Below are positions 10,975 through 22,139 of a DNA stretch of 64,000 bases, in pieces. Source of the DNA: Balaenoptera acutorostrata (Eukaryota; Chordata; Mammalia; Artiodactyla; Balaenopteridae). Both the position numbers and the translations under genes were made by a program. The notes beneath the pieces are model-generated. The model searched no databases. It saw only the letters and a list, made by a program, of their open reading frames with translations, and was not told the origin of the DNA. The DNA is taken from NCBI RefSeq assembly GCF_949987535.1, contig NC_080080.1, positions 57,324,668 to 57,388,667 of the forward strand. The letters are read 5' to 3'. Numbering within the stretch: the stretch's first letter is position 1; the number at the start of each line of letters is the position of its first letter.

Positions 10975-11335
10975 TGTCAGATATTTCTCCAGCGAAGTTG
11001 GGTTTATTTGGGGCCAGCAGAGAATTGCAATTCAGGGTCTGCAACCATGGTGAGCCATGTGCAATCTCCACATAGCAAGGGAAGGAGAGCACTTTTATAA
11101 GAAGAACAAGGAAGTTGGGAGGGCTACAATAAGCAAAGAGTCCATGGCTTTTTTGGCTGAGTCCTTGCCAGGGAAAGGAGCCTTTCTTCTTCCTGTTGGG
11201 CTCTGCTCTCATCACAGGGTGTGGGAGCTCTCCCTTCTGGTCTTCCAACTCAGCTTAATTGAGATTTCTGGTTATTAATTTTACAGGGAGCAGGCGAAAA
11301 TTCCCATCTCTGGGTTTCTCCCTGTTAAGGCTTAA
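10975..11335. other. Unassigned, probably repeat-derived
   Basis: A moderately GC-rich stretch with GGGTTTATTTGGGGCCAGCAG near 11000 and CTTGCCAGGGAAAGGAGCC near 11163. It feels like a known LTR or ERV-internal piece read antisense, but I cannot place it. The minus-strand open frame at 10709-11248 crosses unrelated repeat boundaries and is not a gene. Confidence 0.3.
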
Positions 11336-11339
11336 CTAC

Positions 11340-11581
11340 TTTCTTGTAGATAGCCATTTTCTTCCATTGTCATCACATTGTCTTCCCTCCATGTGTCTGT
11401 GTCCTAACTCCTTTTCTTATATAGACATAGGTCATATCGGATTAGGGCCTACCCCCATGACTTCATTTACTTTTACCTCTTTAAAAACCCTATCTCCAAA
11501 TACAGTCACATTCTGAGATACCAGGGTTTAGGACTTCAACACATGAATTTGGGAAGTGATACATTTTAGCCCATAACACGA
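11340..11581 (-). mobile_element. MLT1-type MaLR LTR, antisense
   Basis: On the - strand it starts TGTTATGGGCTAAAATGTAT-like, continues with ATTCATGTGTTGAAGTCCTA, then CTCAGAATGTGACTGTATTT and GGAGATAGGGTTTTTAAAGA. This is the familiar 5' half of MLT1 LTRs (ERVL-MaLR, class III). The 3' half is missing or very decayed toward 11340. Confidence 0.7.
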
Positions 11582-11729
11582 TTTGAACCCCTCTTCCATA
11601 TTCCTACTACCACAGTCATAGTTGAGAGCCTGTCTCATGATGTCTATCCTGGAATTTCAACCAATCTAATTACCTCAACTCTCTCTTCCACACTGCCCTT
11701 ATTCTTGCTTTATCTCTACCAGGATTTTA

Positions 11730-12033
11730 TAATTTTTTTTAATTAATTAATTAATTTATTTATTTATTTTTGGCTGTGTTGGGTCTTCATTTCTGTGCGA
11801 GGGCTTTCTCCAGTTGCGGCGAGTGGGGGCCACTCTTCATCGCGGTGCGCAGACCTCTCACTGTCGCGGCCTCTCTTGTTGCGGAGCACAGGCTCCAGAC
11901 GCGCAGGCTCAGTAGTTGTGGCTCACGGGCCCAGTTGCTCCGCGGCATGTGGGATCTTCCCAGACCGGGGCACGAACCCGTGTCCCCTGCATTGGCAGGC
12001 AGATTCTCAACCACTGCGCCACCAGGGAAGCCC
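11730..12033 (-). repeat. CHR-2-like tRNA-SINE, antisense, with 16-bp target duplication
   Basis: Complete cetacean-type SINE read antisense. The head is at 12033 (GGGCTTCCCTGGTGGCGCAG on the - strand), with A-box TGGCGCAGTGG and a B-box-like GGTTCGTGCCC. The body carries GAGGCCGCGACAGTGAGAGG, and the tail is a TAAA-type repeat toward 11730. Flanking direct repeats CTCTACCAGGATTTTA at 11714-11729 and 12034-12049 are identical, which points to a fairly recent L1-mediated insertion. Open frames of about 100 aa across it are artefacts of its GC-rich body. Confidence 0.93.
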
Positions 12034-12449
12034 CTCTACCAGGATTTTAAAACAGGATAAAATTAGAGCCCTTAGAATGTATTACCCAAGGGTTAGCTCC
12101 TGTCTGGAAAACAAATAAGTTGATAAAGTATACTCTGAATGCTTTTAAAGGTCTACTAGCCAAAACAAAACCAAATCATTAATACTAGGGTTTAGTTCAG
12201 GAAGATATATTAAATTTACTTTTATTAAATGCTATCTGAGACACTAGGGAAAAACTTGTCTATACAAAAGACCATACCTGTGTCTCCCAAGTGTTTATGT
12301 TGATGTTTTGTTCTCAATAGACATTACAATTCTTACCTATACAATTTGTAAAATTTAAATTATATTACCTGCTACAGCAAAGGATACAGCTCTTCTATTT
12401 TTCTTACTGCTGTATCCCAGGGCTCAGAATCTACATGAAATTATCGAAC

Positions 12450-12940
12450 ACTCATACATTCCTCATAGGAGTGGTAATGATATAGCCCTTTGGAAAGTAA
12501 TTTCCACACATAAATTCAAAGCCTTAAAAATTTTATTGAGTTAGTGATTCCAATAGGATTCTTTTTTTTTAAATAGATCTTTATTGGAGTATAATTGCTT
12601 CACAATACTGTGTTAGTTTCTGTTGTACACCAAAGTGAATCAGCCATATGCATACATATGTCCCCATATCCCCTCTCTCTTGAGCCTCCCTCCCATCCTC
12701 CCTATCCCACCCCTCTAGGTCATCACAAAGCACCGAGCTGATCTCCCTGTGCTATGCTGCTGCTTCCCATTGGCTAACTATTTTACATTCGGTTGTGTAT
12801 ATATATCGATGTTACCCTCACTTCACCCCAGCATATAGGATTCTAACGTAAGGACATTATTCTAAATATGGAAATCTTTTGCACAAAGATATTTAATGCA
12901 GCACAGACCTGTAATGCTGAAGAGAGAATTTACATAAGTT
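12450..12940 (+). repeat. Possible old L1 ORF2/3'-end relic, split by a younger insertion
   Basis: CACTCATACATTCCTCATAG and GGTAATGATATAGCCCTTTG then GGAAAGTAATTTCC (12448-12506) resemble the L1 phrase around 'ttgctggtgggaatgtaaaatg..ctttggaaaac'. After the antisense L1 tail, 12845-12935 has a diverged ATTTAATGCAGCACAGACCTG-like continuation. Weak and from memory. Confidence 0.35.
12563..12834 (-). mobile_element. 5'-truncated L1 tail (type A 3' UTR), antisense
   Basis: A T-run at 12563-12570, then the antisense L1 3' end (ATCTTTATTGGAGTATAATT, AATCAGCCATATGCATACAT, GAGCTGATCTCCCTGTGCTA). Only about 270 bp of 3' UTR is present, the usual severe 5' truncation. Perfect direct repeats ATAGGATTCT at 12553-12562 and 12835-12844 mark the target-site duplication, so this is a genuine retrotransposition event. 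Confidence 0.9.
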
Positions 12941-12984
12941 TATAAGCAGGTCAAATCCTGGATAAAAATAACAATACAAATAAT

Positions 12985-13200
12985 AGCTTAATAGTGAGCC
13001 ACTTACTATGTGTCAGGCAGTAAGCTAAGTGTTTCACAAATATTATTTTATTTAATCATCACAATAACACCATGAATTAAATATTATTATCCCTATTTTT
13101 ATAGATGGACAACCTGAGACTTAGAAAGATTAAGTAACTGTTCCAAATTTAAGCTGCTATTAAGTAATGGAACCAATTTACAAACTGCAAAATGTAATTG
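12985..13200 (+). repeat. MIR SINE
   Basis: Clear MIR: TTACTATGTGTCAGGCAGTA, AGCTAAGTGTTTCACAAATA, TTTAATCATCACAATAACAC, ATTATTATCCCTATTTTTAT, AGATGGACAACCTGAGACTT and AAGTAATGGAACCAATTTAC follow the MIR consensus in order. Ancient mammalian SINE. Confidence 0.85.
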
Positions 13201-13404
13201 ATATTAGGATTCATTGCCTCTCATTTCCCATATTTTTCAAGGCCACATTCCTTTCAAGTCTACATTGTTCTCATTCTTGCTCTCTCTCCCACTCAGAACT
13301 CAATAATTTAATCAATTCATCCTATGGTGTTGAGTAACTGTAGAGTCCTTTCTGAGTATGAATTTAAAAGAAGACAGCTGAAAGAAACAATGGTTAACCA
13401 ATAT

Positions 13405-13896
13405 CAGTGGTTCTCAAAGTGTGGGCTAGGAACCCATGAGAGTCCCTGAGATCTTTTCAGGAGACAGGTCAAGATTTATTTCACAACAAATCTATGATAT
13501 CCATTGCTTTTTTCACTGTCATTATTTGACAAGTATATAGTGTTTTCCAGAAGCTACATGATAGATGCCATCTCAACAGACCAAATGCAGAAACAGATCA
13601 GAGAATCTAGGTGCCTTCTGTTAAGCCAGACATTAATTGGATTTGCAAAAATGAAGGGGGTTAGGGATTTAACTCTTCTCACTAATCTTTTTTGTTTTGG
13701 AAAATGTAGTTCTTTTTCATGAAAATATTCTTTATGTTAACATGTAATGGTCTGATTATTATAGTTGTAAATTTCTGTTTTAAATTTTTATACAGCAATA
13801 TCAATAGATATAACTCACATAAACAAGAGTTCTCTGGAACCCCCAGTCATTTTTAAAAGTATAAAAGTGTCCCAAGACAAAAAGTGATAATCACTG
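13405..13896 (+). mobile_element. hAT (Charlie-type) DNA transposon fossil with a transposase C-terminal relic
   Basis: Left end CAGTGGTTCTCAAAGTGTGG at 13405 and right end GATAATCACTG at 13886-13896 are hAT terminal inverted repeats (consensus CAGTGGTTCTCAAA). Between about 13575 and 13655 the + strand encodes a decayed transposase C-terminal segment, RPNAETDQRI, a stop, then SVKPDINWICKN, in the pattern of the hAT dimerisation region. The remainder is an internal-deletion derivative. The flanking 8-mers (ACCAATAT and ACCTGGAT) agree at only 5 of 8 bases. Family name not certain. Confidence 0.75.
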
Positions 13897-14584
13897 ACCT
13901 GGATAAATTATTCAGTAATAATGAGGTCCCTATTAGTGGCTCCCAGTCAGCAAAGAAAACATTTTGGAAGATGTAACATTTCTAGCAGGTTCAATCTGTT
14001 CCATAGTCATGGACGCTTACTCTAACTAAGTTTGCTTTCAAGTTCTCATCAATCTTTCAAGATATTTAAAAGAAGCAAATAGTGCAGCCTACCGCACTTA
14101 TATCCAAACCCAATATTCAGGGACTAACAAATCATTTTTCCTTAATCCTAATAAACATTTGCTGAGTATCTACATGAATCAAGTATTTAATACAATCAAT
14201 ATTTGGCAATGCTGAGACATAAACCTAAGTTTTCTTATTCCAAATCAATTGCTCTTTCCCTTACATTGCCACTAAATAATGTTTTAAAGCAATCAATCTA
14301 AGTACACCCAATCAGCAACATCACCACCCACTGTGCCAGTATATCCCCCACTGCCATCTCTCAATCTCTTTCACACACACACCCCGCCCCAACACACACA
14401 CACTTCCCTCTTAATAGAAACAGAGCTAGACCCACATTTTCTGAAATAAAAAGAGAAATCACTATTTTGACTTTTGCTGTCTTATGGCAAAATAGTCCCT
14501 TAACTATAACAATGACAGAAAAGTTTCTTGCTTCACTTCCATTGATAACAGCAGTATTGAGCTATTGAGCTGTTACCCTGCATC
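13897..14584. other. Low-copy AT-rich DNA
   Basis: No recognised gene or clear repeat except a short CA-rich simple tract at 14370-14402. Nothing supports an exon. Confidence 0.4.
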
Positions 14585-14770
14585 ACTTACTATTCTTGGT
14601 GGTTTTTATTCAGCATCTCAACCCTTACAATAACCTGTGAGTTAAGTATTATTATCCCCATTTTACAAATGAGGAAACTAATGTCTAGAGAGAGAAAATA
14701 ACTTGCCCCTGGTCACATAACTATTATATTACAGAGCTGGGATTCATACCCAAATTTCTCTGTGTGAAAT
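14585..14770 (+). repeat. MIR SINE
   Basis: ATTATTATCCCCATTTTACA, AATGAGGAAACTAATGTCTA, AACTTGCCCCTGGTCACATA and AGAGCTGGGATTCATACCCA are close to the MIR consensus core and 3' part. Confidence 0.88.
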
Positions 14771-15096
14771 ACCTCAGATTCTTAAACCAGCTCTTTCTCC
14801 TCCTTTGAAATTTGTATTATTATTCTTTTTTCTCTCTGTGGTATGTGGGATGGAATTACTTGCTTGGCTGTTTTGTGGTGGCTGGATACGGTGCACAGAG
14901 GCATGGGGAAAATCAAGTTTTATTCCTATTATCTACTAGCTGACTTCTCTTTTAAGATAGTTTTAGTCCCTACTGTGTTATGGTCCCTTAGAAGTTTAAA
15001 CAACAGATCATGAAGCAAATGGAATGATTAGTAGCAGTATTTATTTACCCAGCTATTCTCAGTTCAGTAAAAAATAATAAATTGCCTCTCTTTTTT

Positions 15097-15396
15097 TTTA
15101 AAAAAAAAAGCTTTTATTTATTTATTTATTTATGGCTGTGTTGGGTCTTCGTTTCTGTGCAAGGGCTTTCTCCAGTTGTGGCAAGCAGGGGCTACTCTTC
15201 ATCGCGGTGCGCGGGCCTCTCACTATCGCGGCCTCTCTTGTTGCGGAGCACAGGCTCCAGACGCGCAGGCTCAGCAATTGTGGCTCACAGGCCCAGTTGC
15301 TCCGCGGCATGTGGGATCTTCCCAGACCAGGGCTCGAACCCGTATCCCCTGCATTGGCAGGCAGATTCTCAACCACTGCGCCACCAGGGAAGCCCC
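15097..15396 (-). repeat. CHR-2-like tRNA-SINE, antisense, with 13-bp target duplication
   Basis: Same family and orientation as the 11.7 kb copy: on the - strand GGGCTTCCCTGGTGGCGCAG, then a B box GGTTCGAGCCC, the GC-rich body, and a TAAATAAA tail ending in AAAAAAAAAA at the 15097 side. The direct repeat GCCTCTCTTTTTT occurs at 15084-15096 and 15397-15409. The 100-aa open frames on both strands here are SINE artefacts. Confidence 0.93.
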
Positions 15397-15409
15397 GCCT
15401 CTCTTTTTT

Positions 15410-16700
15410 AATGTTAACCAAGACACAAGAGGGACCTCAATCCAGAGAGCATGGGAAGAAATATGGACAGTGGCAAGTATAGTTAATTGAACATTTTATG
15501 GAACATTGAGAGAGTTCAGGGAAAGTGCATTTCCCATTTTTTATCTTCCCATGTTTAATGAAAATCCGCCTATTATGACTGCATAGAAAAAAAAAAGAAA
15601 TAAAAGAGAATTATCACTCTTATTTCTACTTAGTAGCTCATCCAAGCGTTTGTGTTTGCCGGGTCTAGAGGTAAAACATGTAAAGAGTTGGTTGAAAGAG
15701 GAGAGAAAAAAGATATCCACCTTCAACCTCCCTCTCCCAAATTAAAACCATCCTTTTCCTGACTGTGAATTTTGAAATAGGCAAAGATTTCTTTCAATTC
15801 CCAGGACTCCCGTTTTGTGCTTTATCTCTTTCATCTTTCCAGTGGGGTATCCCACTTCATTCTCCCTTGCGTATCTGGTATCCAAATGAACTAAAAAGCG
15901 TACGTGATCAGCTTTGGTGGAATACGGTACTGGTGGCCGATACCACTTATATTTCATTGATGATAAAAATCAATAGGTTAGAAGAATGAAGCCCTAGCAT
16001 GAAATTTCAAGAAAGGTTATTATTCATTAGCAGCTCGGTTTTTGAAATACAAGTCCAGAAATAGTTGCTACCCTCTTAACCTAATCATTACCTTTTTAAG
16101 CCAAATTTTCAGTAATGAAGTATGTATAAATCCTATTACTGCTTTCATTTCTGCATATTCACTTTCTGATAAATATATGACTCTTCCATGAAACATTTTA
16201 GAGGATATTTTATTTAAATTTTTATAGCTTATAAATATTAGACTCTTAAGTGCACATTAGCAGGGAAAAAGGAAAAGAAGAAGGGAGGAACAAAAGGAGT
16301 CCAAGGGAAGGAAGAGAGAAAACTGAGCCATTAACAAGAAATGATGCTTTCAAGGGATTTCACTGTTTAAAAGTACTGAAAGCCACCACCCTTTACCCTG
16401 GGGCCCCAAGGATGCATGGAATTGATGCCAAAATGTTAAAGATTTGTTCAAGAAAAAATAATTAGGGTGATGCTAAGTTAATTCTAGACATTCCATTTCA
16501 TTGACAGTCCAAATTCTTTTCAGCTCCACTAGGGTTCACTCTGTTTCAGCGACTTGGATACAAACCACTCATTTCCTAGATCCACTCTCTGTAGACACTT
16601 GGCAATTCCCATATCCCCATATGTTCTCTTACTACCTTTGTTTCCCCTTAACCAAACAAAGCATCTGCATCTCTGTGATGTTTGATTTCCAAGCAGAAAC
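15410..16700. other. Low-copy DNA, no recognised gene
   Basis: AT-rich sequence including a purine-rich run (16258-16330, A/G almost throughout). The frames at 15742-15989 and 16250-16465 are short, overlap on both strands and resemble no family I know. No splice-bounded exon is convincing. Confidence 0.35.
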
Positions 16701-17130
16701 AAAAATGTTAGTATCACATGTTCTGGTCATTCTTCTGTTTACTCTCAAATCTATTCTCTGCCCTTCATTGCTCTGTTCCTTGTATCGGAGGAACTAACCC
16801 TGTAAGTGACCTAGACACCCTTGCCAACTGATTTCCACCTAGGTTTGGCTAATGGAAGGAAAAGTAATAGATTGTAGGGTGAGAGGAAGTGAGAAACAAT
16901 CTTATTTCCACTGATGCCCTCCTTCCCATAGCCTAGAGTGGCATTTCTACATCTCCCCATGGCCCCAGCCCACTTAAAACAGCCCATCCTTTTAAAGACC
17001 TGGATCCCATAGGACAGCCCTCACCATGGCTGTAGTTCCCATATAGATGCTCAGGTTTGGGAGCTCTGGTAACAACATTTTCTCCTGCTTTCCCCCAGGC
17101 ATACCTGGTAATGATTTTCTCCTGTTGCTA
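16700..17130. repeat. Possible ancient interspersed repeat, unassigned
   Basis: GC content rises and the text around TTGGCTAATGGAAGGAAAAG, CTCACCATGGCTGTAGTTCC and CCCACTTAAAACAGCCCATC resembles an old mammalian repeat I have seen but cannot name. A repeat search would decide it. Confidence 0.25.
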
Positions 17131-19035
17131 ATATCTTGACTGACTTGCTATCTCTTGATTGGCTCTTAGATCTTCATCATCTATGTGACCATTTTTGGTA
17201 TGAAAATCTGTTTGAAATGCCTAGGGAGTTTGCTGCTTCTTGACTGGACCCTCATCCATCTCAGTTGCTAAGCTAATGCTTTCTTCCTTTGAAAGAAAGC
17301 ACTTTCTAGGCCACTGGTGTCCTCTCACTCTTTCATACTCTTTCCTAGCCCTTCAGTCCCCAATGCAAGGACCTCACACAAGTAAGGTTTGTGGACAGAG
17401 AAGGAAGATGGATATTTGATCTGAGATGCATGGTGCTCCTCCACTTCTTTTATGGGATGCTTCATAAATAATCACAGCCCAAGAACTCAATGTAATGAGA
17501 ATAATTGATGGAAGGTAATATTTAGTCTACTAGTAATTCCAGTGTTCCCCTACACACAGAGAGAGACACACACACACTCCCATAACCATTTAGAATAATC
17601 ATTATTTCACAAAATGGGAAAAAAACTCTGACTTTGCATTGATATTTTATTTTATTTTATAGTAACACAATATACCCAGTGTTTGACAAACTACAAGCCA
17701 GAAAATTGTATACATGTACATGCCAACTTTAAGATGACATATGTAAACCAAAACTACACAGTAAGATTGATTACAAATTGGTTATTTGTCTTACAAAATG
17801 ATTTATCATACCATTCCTTTGAGTATTAAACATCTCCAGCATGTTCAAGACATGATTTGATTTACTAAAATTTATAGTAAGCTAGCAAACATTTCTTACC
17901 ATGAAAGCAATATCAACATATGAAATATCACTATATTGCAATATATAGGGTCCAGTTTTCTTGAGTTCAGTGTGCCAAAGTCTATAATGAAGATTGTCCT
18001 ACTGAAAACATTACTCAGGTTAAAATAGACTAAATAGCTGAACATTTGTGTTATGTCCTACTTTGGAACATTTGCCTCATGAGTCTTCCTTTAAAATAAT
18101 GGAGATTCACGCCACAGAAGTTTAAAGAATGGAGATTCATGCCACAGAAATCAGGATGCCCTGAAGTTTGGAGAGCAAAGATAGGACCTGCAGATCAGAC
18201 TCAGGGCAGCCCATTAGAAAGGTGTATTCCTTTGCATCAATGAGGCAGTCATAGGAAGCTATATCTGAAAGTATTTGCCTTCTCATTACTCCAGAAACCC
18301 TCAAACACTTTAGTCAAGTCTGACAAATGTGCACTAATTTATTGAAAGTGTTAGGGGAAAAAAAGGGAGAAGGCAATATAGGGAAGTTGGAAGTCCAAAC
18401 CTCTCTATTAGCTCTGTTGTGAAGTAAGGAACATCCTGTTGAGGGGATATCCAGGAATATCCAGCAACAGACAGCACAGAGGTCAGTGGGGACCAAAGGC
18501 AGGGCTATGAAGGATTCCAGAGAAATCGCTTTGATGGGAATGACTTTCCCAATTAAAGATGAGTCAAGATTCCTTGTCTACCAATAAACACTAAAGGCAA
18601 AATGACTTGTGGAAGTTTGGGGGAGTGAGGAGAGACTGGGGTATGAAGGCTGGCAATTGGATGACATAAGGTTTTGTCATATTTGTGCACGTATTAGCAG
18701 AATTCTATTTTTTCCTTGCTGAACTATCTATCCATGCTTTTCTATCAAAACACATTAATAAAATATTTACAAGTGTAATGAAAGACTATAAAATTTGGTA
18801 CCTTACTCTTATGAGAAAACAAACAGTATCAATATTTAAGGTGTATTTAAAGTAAAAGAATCATGGCTTGGAGAACACATTATTCTAATGCCAGTGGTTC
18901 ACTAGAGGAAATGAGCTTATTGTATAATAACTCAACAAGTCCACAGACACATGTAGTGTTATATGTTCCTTTTTCCTTTTTTCTTTTTTCTTTTTTTGTT
19001 TAAATGAGGTTGTCACCTTATGAGCTAAAGAGTTT
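17131..19035. other. Low-copy AT-rich DNA with small tandem features
   Basis: No gene recognised. Contains a short AC/AG tract at 17554-17577, a TTTTA run at 17646-17660, and a two-copy 30-bp duplication around AATGGAGATTC-GCCACAGAA at 18098-18150. Otherwise ordinary intergenic-looking sequence. Confidence 0.4.
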
Positions 19036-19050
19036 TTAGAGGTTTGAATT

Positions 19051-19088
19051 CACACACACAAACACACACACACACACACACACACACA
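19051..19088. repeat. (CA)n microsatellite
   Basis: CACACACACAAACACACACA followed by more CA repeats, about 19 dinucleotides with one interruption. Likely polymorphic between individuals. Confidence 0.95.
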
Positions 19089-19089
19089 A

Positions 19090-21305
19090 ATATTGGTTTC
19101 TATAATTCAGTTCATTTTCTGATGAAATTGCTTACATCAAAATTTAGTTTACAAAATACAAAATATAATTTTACTTTTTATTACTTTTACTTCCCTGTCA
19201 ACACTGAAGTACTATAAACTCTGATTTTGGTTATTTTTGTGTAATTTTTCATTCATCTTTCAAAGGTTAATAACTTTGTTAATTATTTTAAAAAAGAAGT
19301 ATACAACACTAAAAATAGCTTAATACTTGAGATATTCATGATAATGAGATAAATTCAATCATTCTCTGGTTTTATCCCTGTAGCTCCATCAAATGGATTT
19401 AATAGGAAAAGAGATGATAGTCCAAACCCAACCACGATTTGCAAATTGGCAGTAAGTGAATATAAACCTAGCAAGATATTTTTACATGCTTATTTATAGC
19501 ATTGATTTATTAATGGGGAAGGCCAAATGAGCCTAAATCTTGTATATTTTATGTGAAAGCCCTGCATAATAACAATGCAGAGGGGGACCTTACAACACCA
19601 TTTACAATCCAACATCAAGAAAATTTTGAAACCAGATCACCAGAGAGCTTTGCCAAGAGCTAAGCCGGGGAGGGGTTTGGAGTAATAAAATGAAAAGTAC
19701 AATCAAATAAGTAAATTAAAGTTGCTTAAAGCTTCCTTCAAAGTCAACTTCAAAATTACCTGAGAAAGTAAAACTCCTTGTTGTAGGAGAAGATGGGTGA
19801 AGATTTCAGATGAGGACTAGACAATCTGATGCCTTATGATATGTCGCAGGTCTTTAATATGCTCACTACATAAATGAAACAATCTGTTAGGCAAGAATAC
19901 AAAATGATAAAACAATTATGTAGATCATGGTACCCTATTTCTGGTGATGATATCTATACAAACATGCAGATTTTTTAATGGTAAATATTAATGGTAAAAT
20001 AATTGTTGAACAACTTTTCGAAAATTTATCTGATGGGTTTTACAAGAAGGAACACTATCGACTGGGGAAAGAAATAGGTGAATATGGATGGAGCCAAATT
20101 TATGACAGTCACAACCAATGGAAAGTTAGCTGGCATCAAATTAATCAGGCGCTTGGCAGCGATGATATCATATGCTGAGAACTATGAACAATTAACTCAA
20201 ATAATTGCATGTAGATCATCGGTGTGTTCAATATGGTGATAGAAATGGTAAACGTGGGAGCAGAGGACTGATTTAAATATTCTATGCATTTTCATCTATA
20301 TACAAAACATGAAAGATGAATATAAAGGATTACTCTACTACACAGATTTTTCCTAGGCTTCACAAAGGCAGTGGTCAGAGGCTTCTAATTCATTGTTGAA
20401 GTTTGTTTCTGTGGAGGAAACAAAAATATAATGACAAAGATGTTAATTCATTTATATCCTTAATATTCTCCCCAGATTGAACGCTTAGCCACCGCTGTGC
20501 AAAACTATGAGTATATTTACTGCAAAACACAATTGTTAGAGTGAAAATGAAGTTTGAGAATTTGACAGAGAAAGTCGATTTTAAGTACATACTACCAGTT
20601 GTTCAAGCCAGTATTAATGATAAAATTAAGAATCTTATTTTCACTAAAATGTCCTTTGGCAATAATTTTCCTGGAACAAAAAAAGAGCCAAAGTTCAAAT
20701 AACCTTTCAGTTCACCATATAAAAAAGACGGTTTGATGTCTCAATAAGATATATATAAGTATACAGAAATTTCCACCAAGAATAGCTCCAAAACTTTGTA
20801 CCATACCACCTTTTTGGCAGCATTCTGAGTAGTTCTCTCAAGTGACCGAAGGGGTGAACCTGTTATTTGTCTCTGTACTTTTATGGGAATCTGATTAATG
20901 TAAAAACAATTACCTCAGTCGTGAATTTAAAATGTGGCTTGATATCTTTATAATTCAACCTAACAATCATAAAGTGATAGATTCATCATAGAACAGCATC
21001 TACAAAGAATATCAAACTAACGTAAAAGATGATTAATTTTCCTAATGGAGAATAATAAAATATTGCTTTATATTAAAACAAATATAAATATATTTTTGCA
21101 GTAGAACTAAACTAATGATGCTTAGTATGAAAGAAAGTACTTCAAATGAATATGTGCTTGCGTTGAACTATTTCAGACTAAGCCCGCCGATGCTGCTCCA
21201 TCCTTACCTTTAATCGACCTTCGGGAGATATTTTTGTCAAAGCTTACGAAACATAAGTGCAGTTGATATATTGATAAATTTGGATTAATTAATATTCTAT
21301 CTATG
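19090..21305. other. Low-copy AT-rich DNA, no recognised gene
   Basis: The only frame with a somewhat protein-like look is 19978-20178 (66 aa, with YKKEHYRLGKEIGEYG). It matches no family I recognise, has no flanking splice signals I would trust, and may be chance. No repeat family identified with confidence. Confidence 0.35.
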
Positions 21306-21309
21306 TTAC

Positions 21310-21435
21310 TGACTAGTTCTGTGACTTTAGAAATATTTTTTAAGTTCCCAGAATCTCAAGTTTCTCATCTTCAAAAGTAGATAATAACATCTAGTTCACA
21401 GAAATATTTTAATGATTACATAAAACAGTGATAGA
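21310..21435 (+). repeat. MIR-family SINE, 5'/core part
   Basis: GACTAGTTCTGTGACTTTAG, TTCCCAGAATCTCAAGTTTC, TCATCTTCAAAAGTAGATAA and a following AATGATTACATAAAACAGTG track the MIRb/MIR3-like 'ctgtgtgaccttgggcaag...cctcatctgtaaaatggg' consensus. Confidence 0.65.
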
Positions 21436-22139
21436 AAAATCAAGAAGACTTGCTTCCTGTGCTTATCTGCAGTCAACTGCAGGAGACAAACATGGAGGTA
21501 AATAATACCTATTGAATATGGTGAGTGAGGCATCTAAATGACTTCAAAACTCTCTGAGAGCACCCAGGTGAGATGGTTGAATTATTATGGGGGATACAGG
21601 ACAAGTTACACAGAGGGTGCAATACATAAGAAAGGATGGGACCAGACAGGTTTATAAGAGTGTAAGTAACCCAGGGGAGTCCTACAATGTGAATGGTGAG
21701 AGGCCCTGATGTATCTTCTAAGGACTTCAACTTTACAGCATATGAAATAGAGGAGAAACAGAACATATTTCTTTTATTTATTTATTTAGCCAGTTAAATT
21801 AATTAATTTTTATTGGAGTATAGTTGTTTTACAATGTTGTGTTAGTTTCTAATGTACAGCAAAGTGTATCAGCCATATGTATACATATATCCCCTCTTTT
21901 TTGGATTTCCTTCCCATTTAAGTCACCACAGAGCACTGAGTAGAGTTCCCTGAACTATACACTAAGTTCTCATTAGTTATCTATTTTATACATAGTATCA
22001 ATAGTGTATATATGTCAATCTCAATCTCCCAATTCATCCCATCTCCATTCTTCCCCCCCCCCCCCGGTGTCCATACATTTGTTCTCTATGCCTGAGTCTC
22101 TATTACTGCTTTGCAAATAAGATCATCTATACCATTTTT

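Noticed and set aside
10709..11248. 179-aa minus-strand frame
   Set aside because: It spans the junction of an L1 5'-UTR-like piece and an unassigned repeat, with no recognisable domain; chance frame.
11770..12118. Frames of about 75-107 aa, also seen at 15082-15490, 40428-40799 and 57688-58162
   Set aside because: The same translated words recur because all lie in CHR-type SINEs; they are not a gene family.
22056..22066. C-run considered as a G-quadruplex element
   Set aside because: A single homopolymer within an antisense L1 3' UTR; it does not have the four separate G runs needed.
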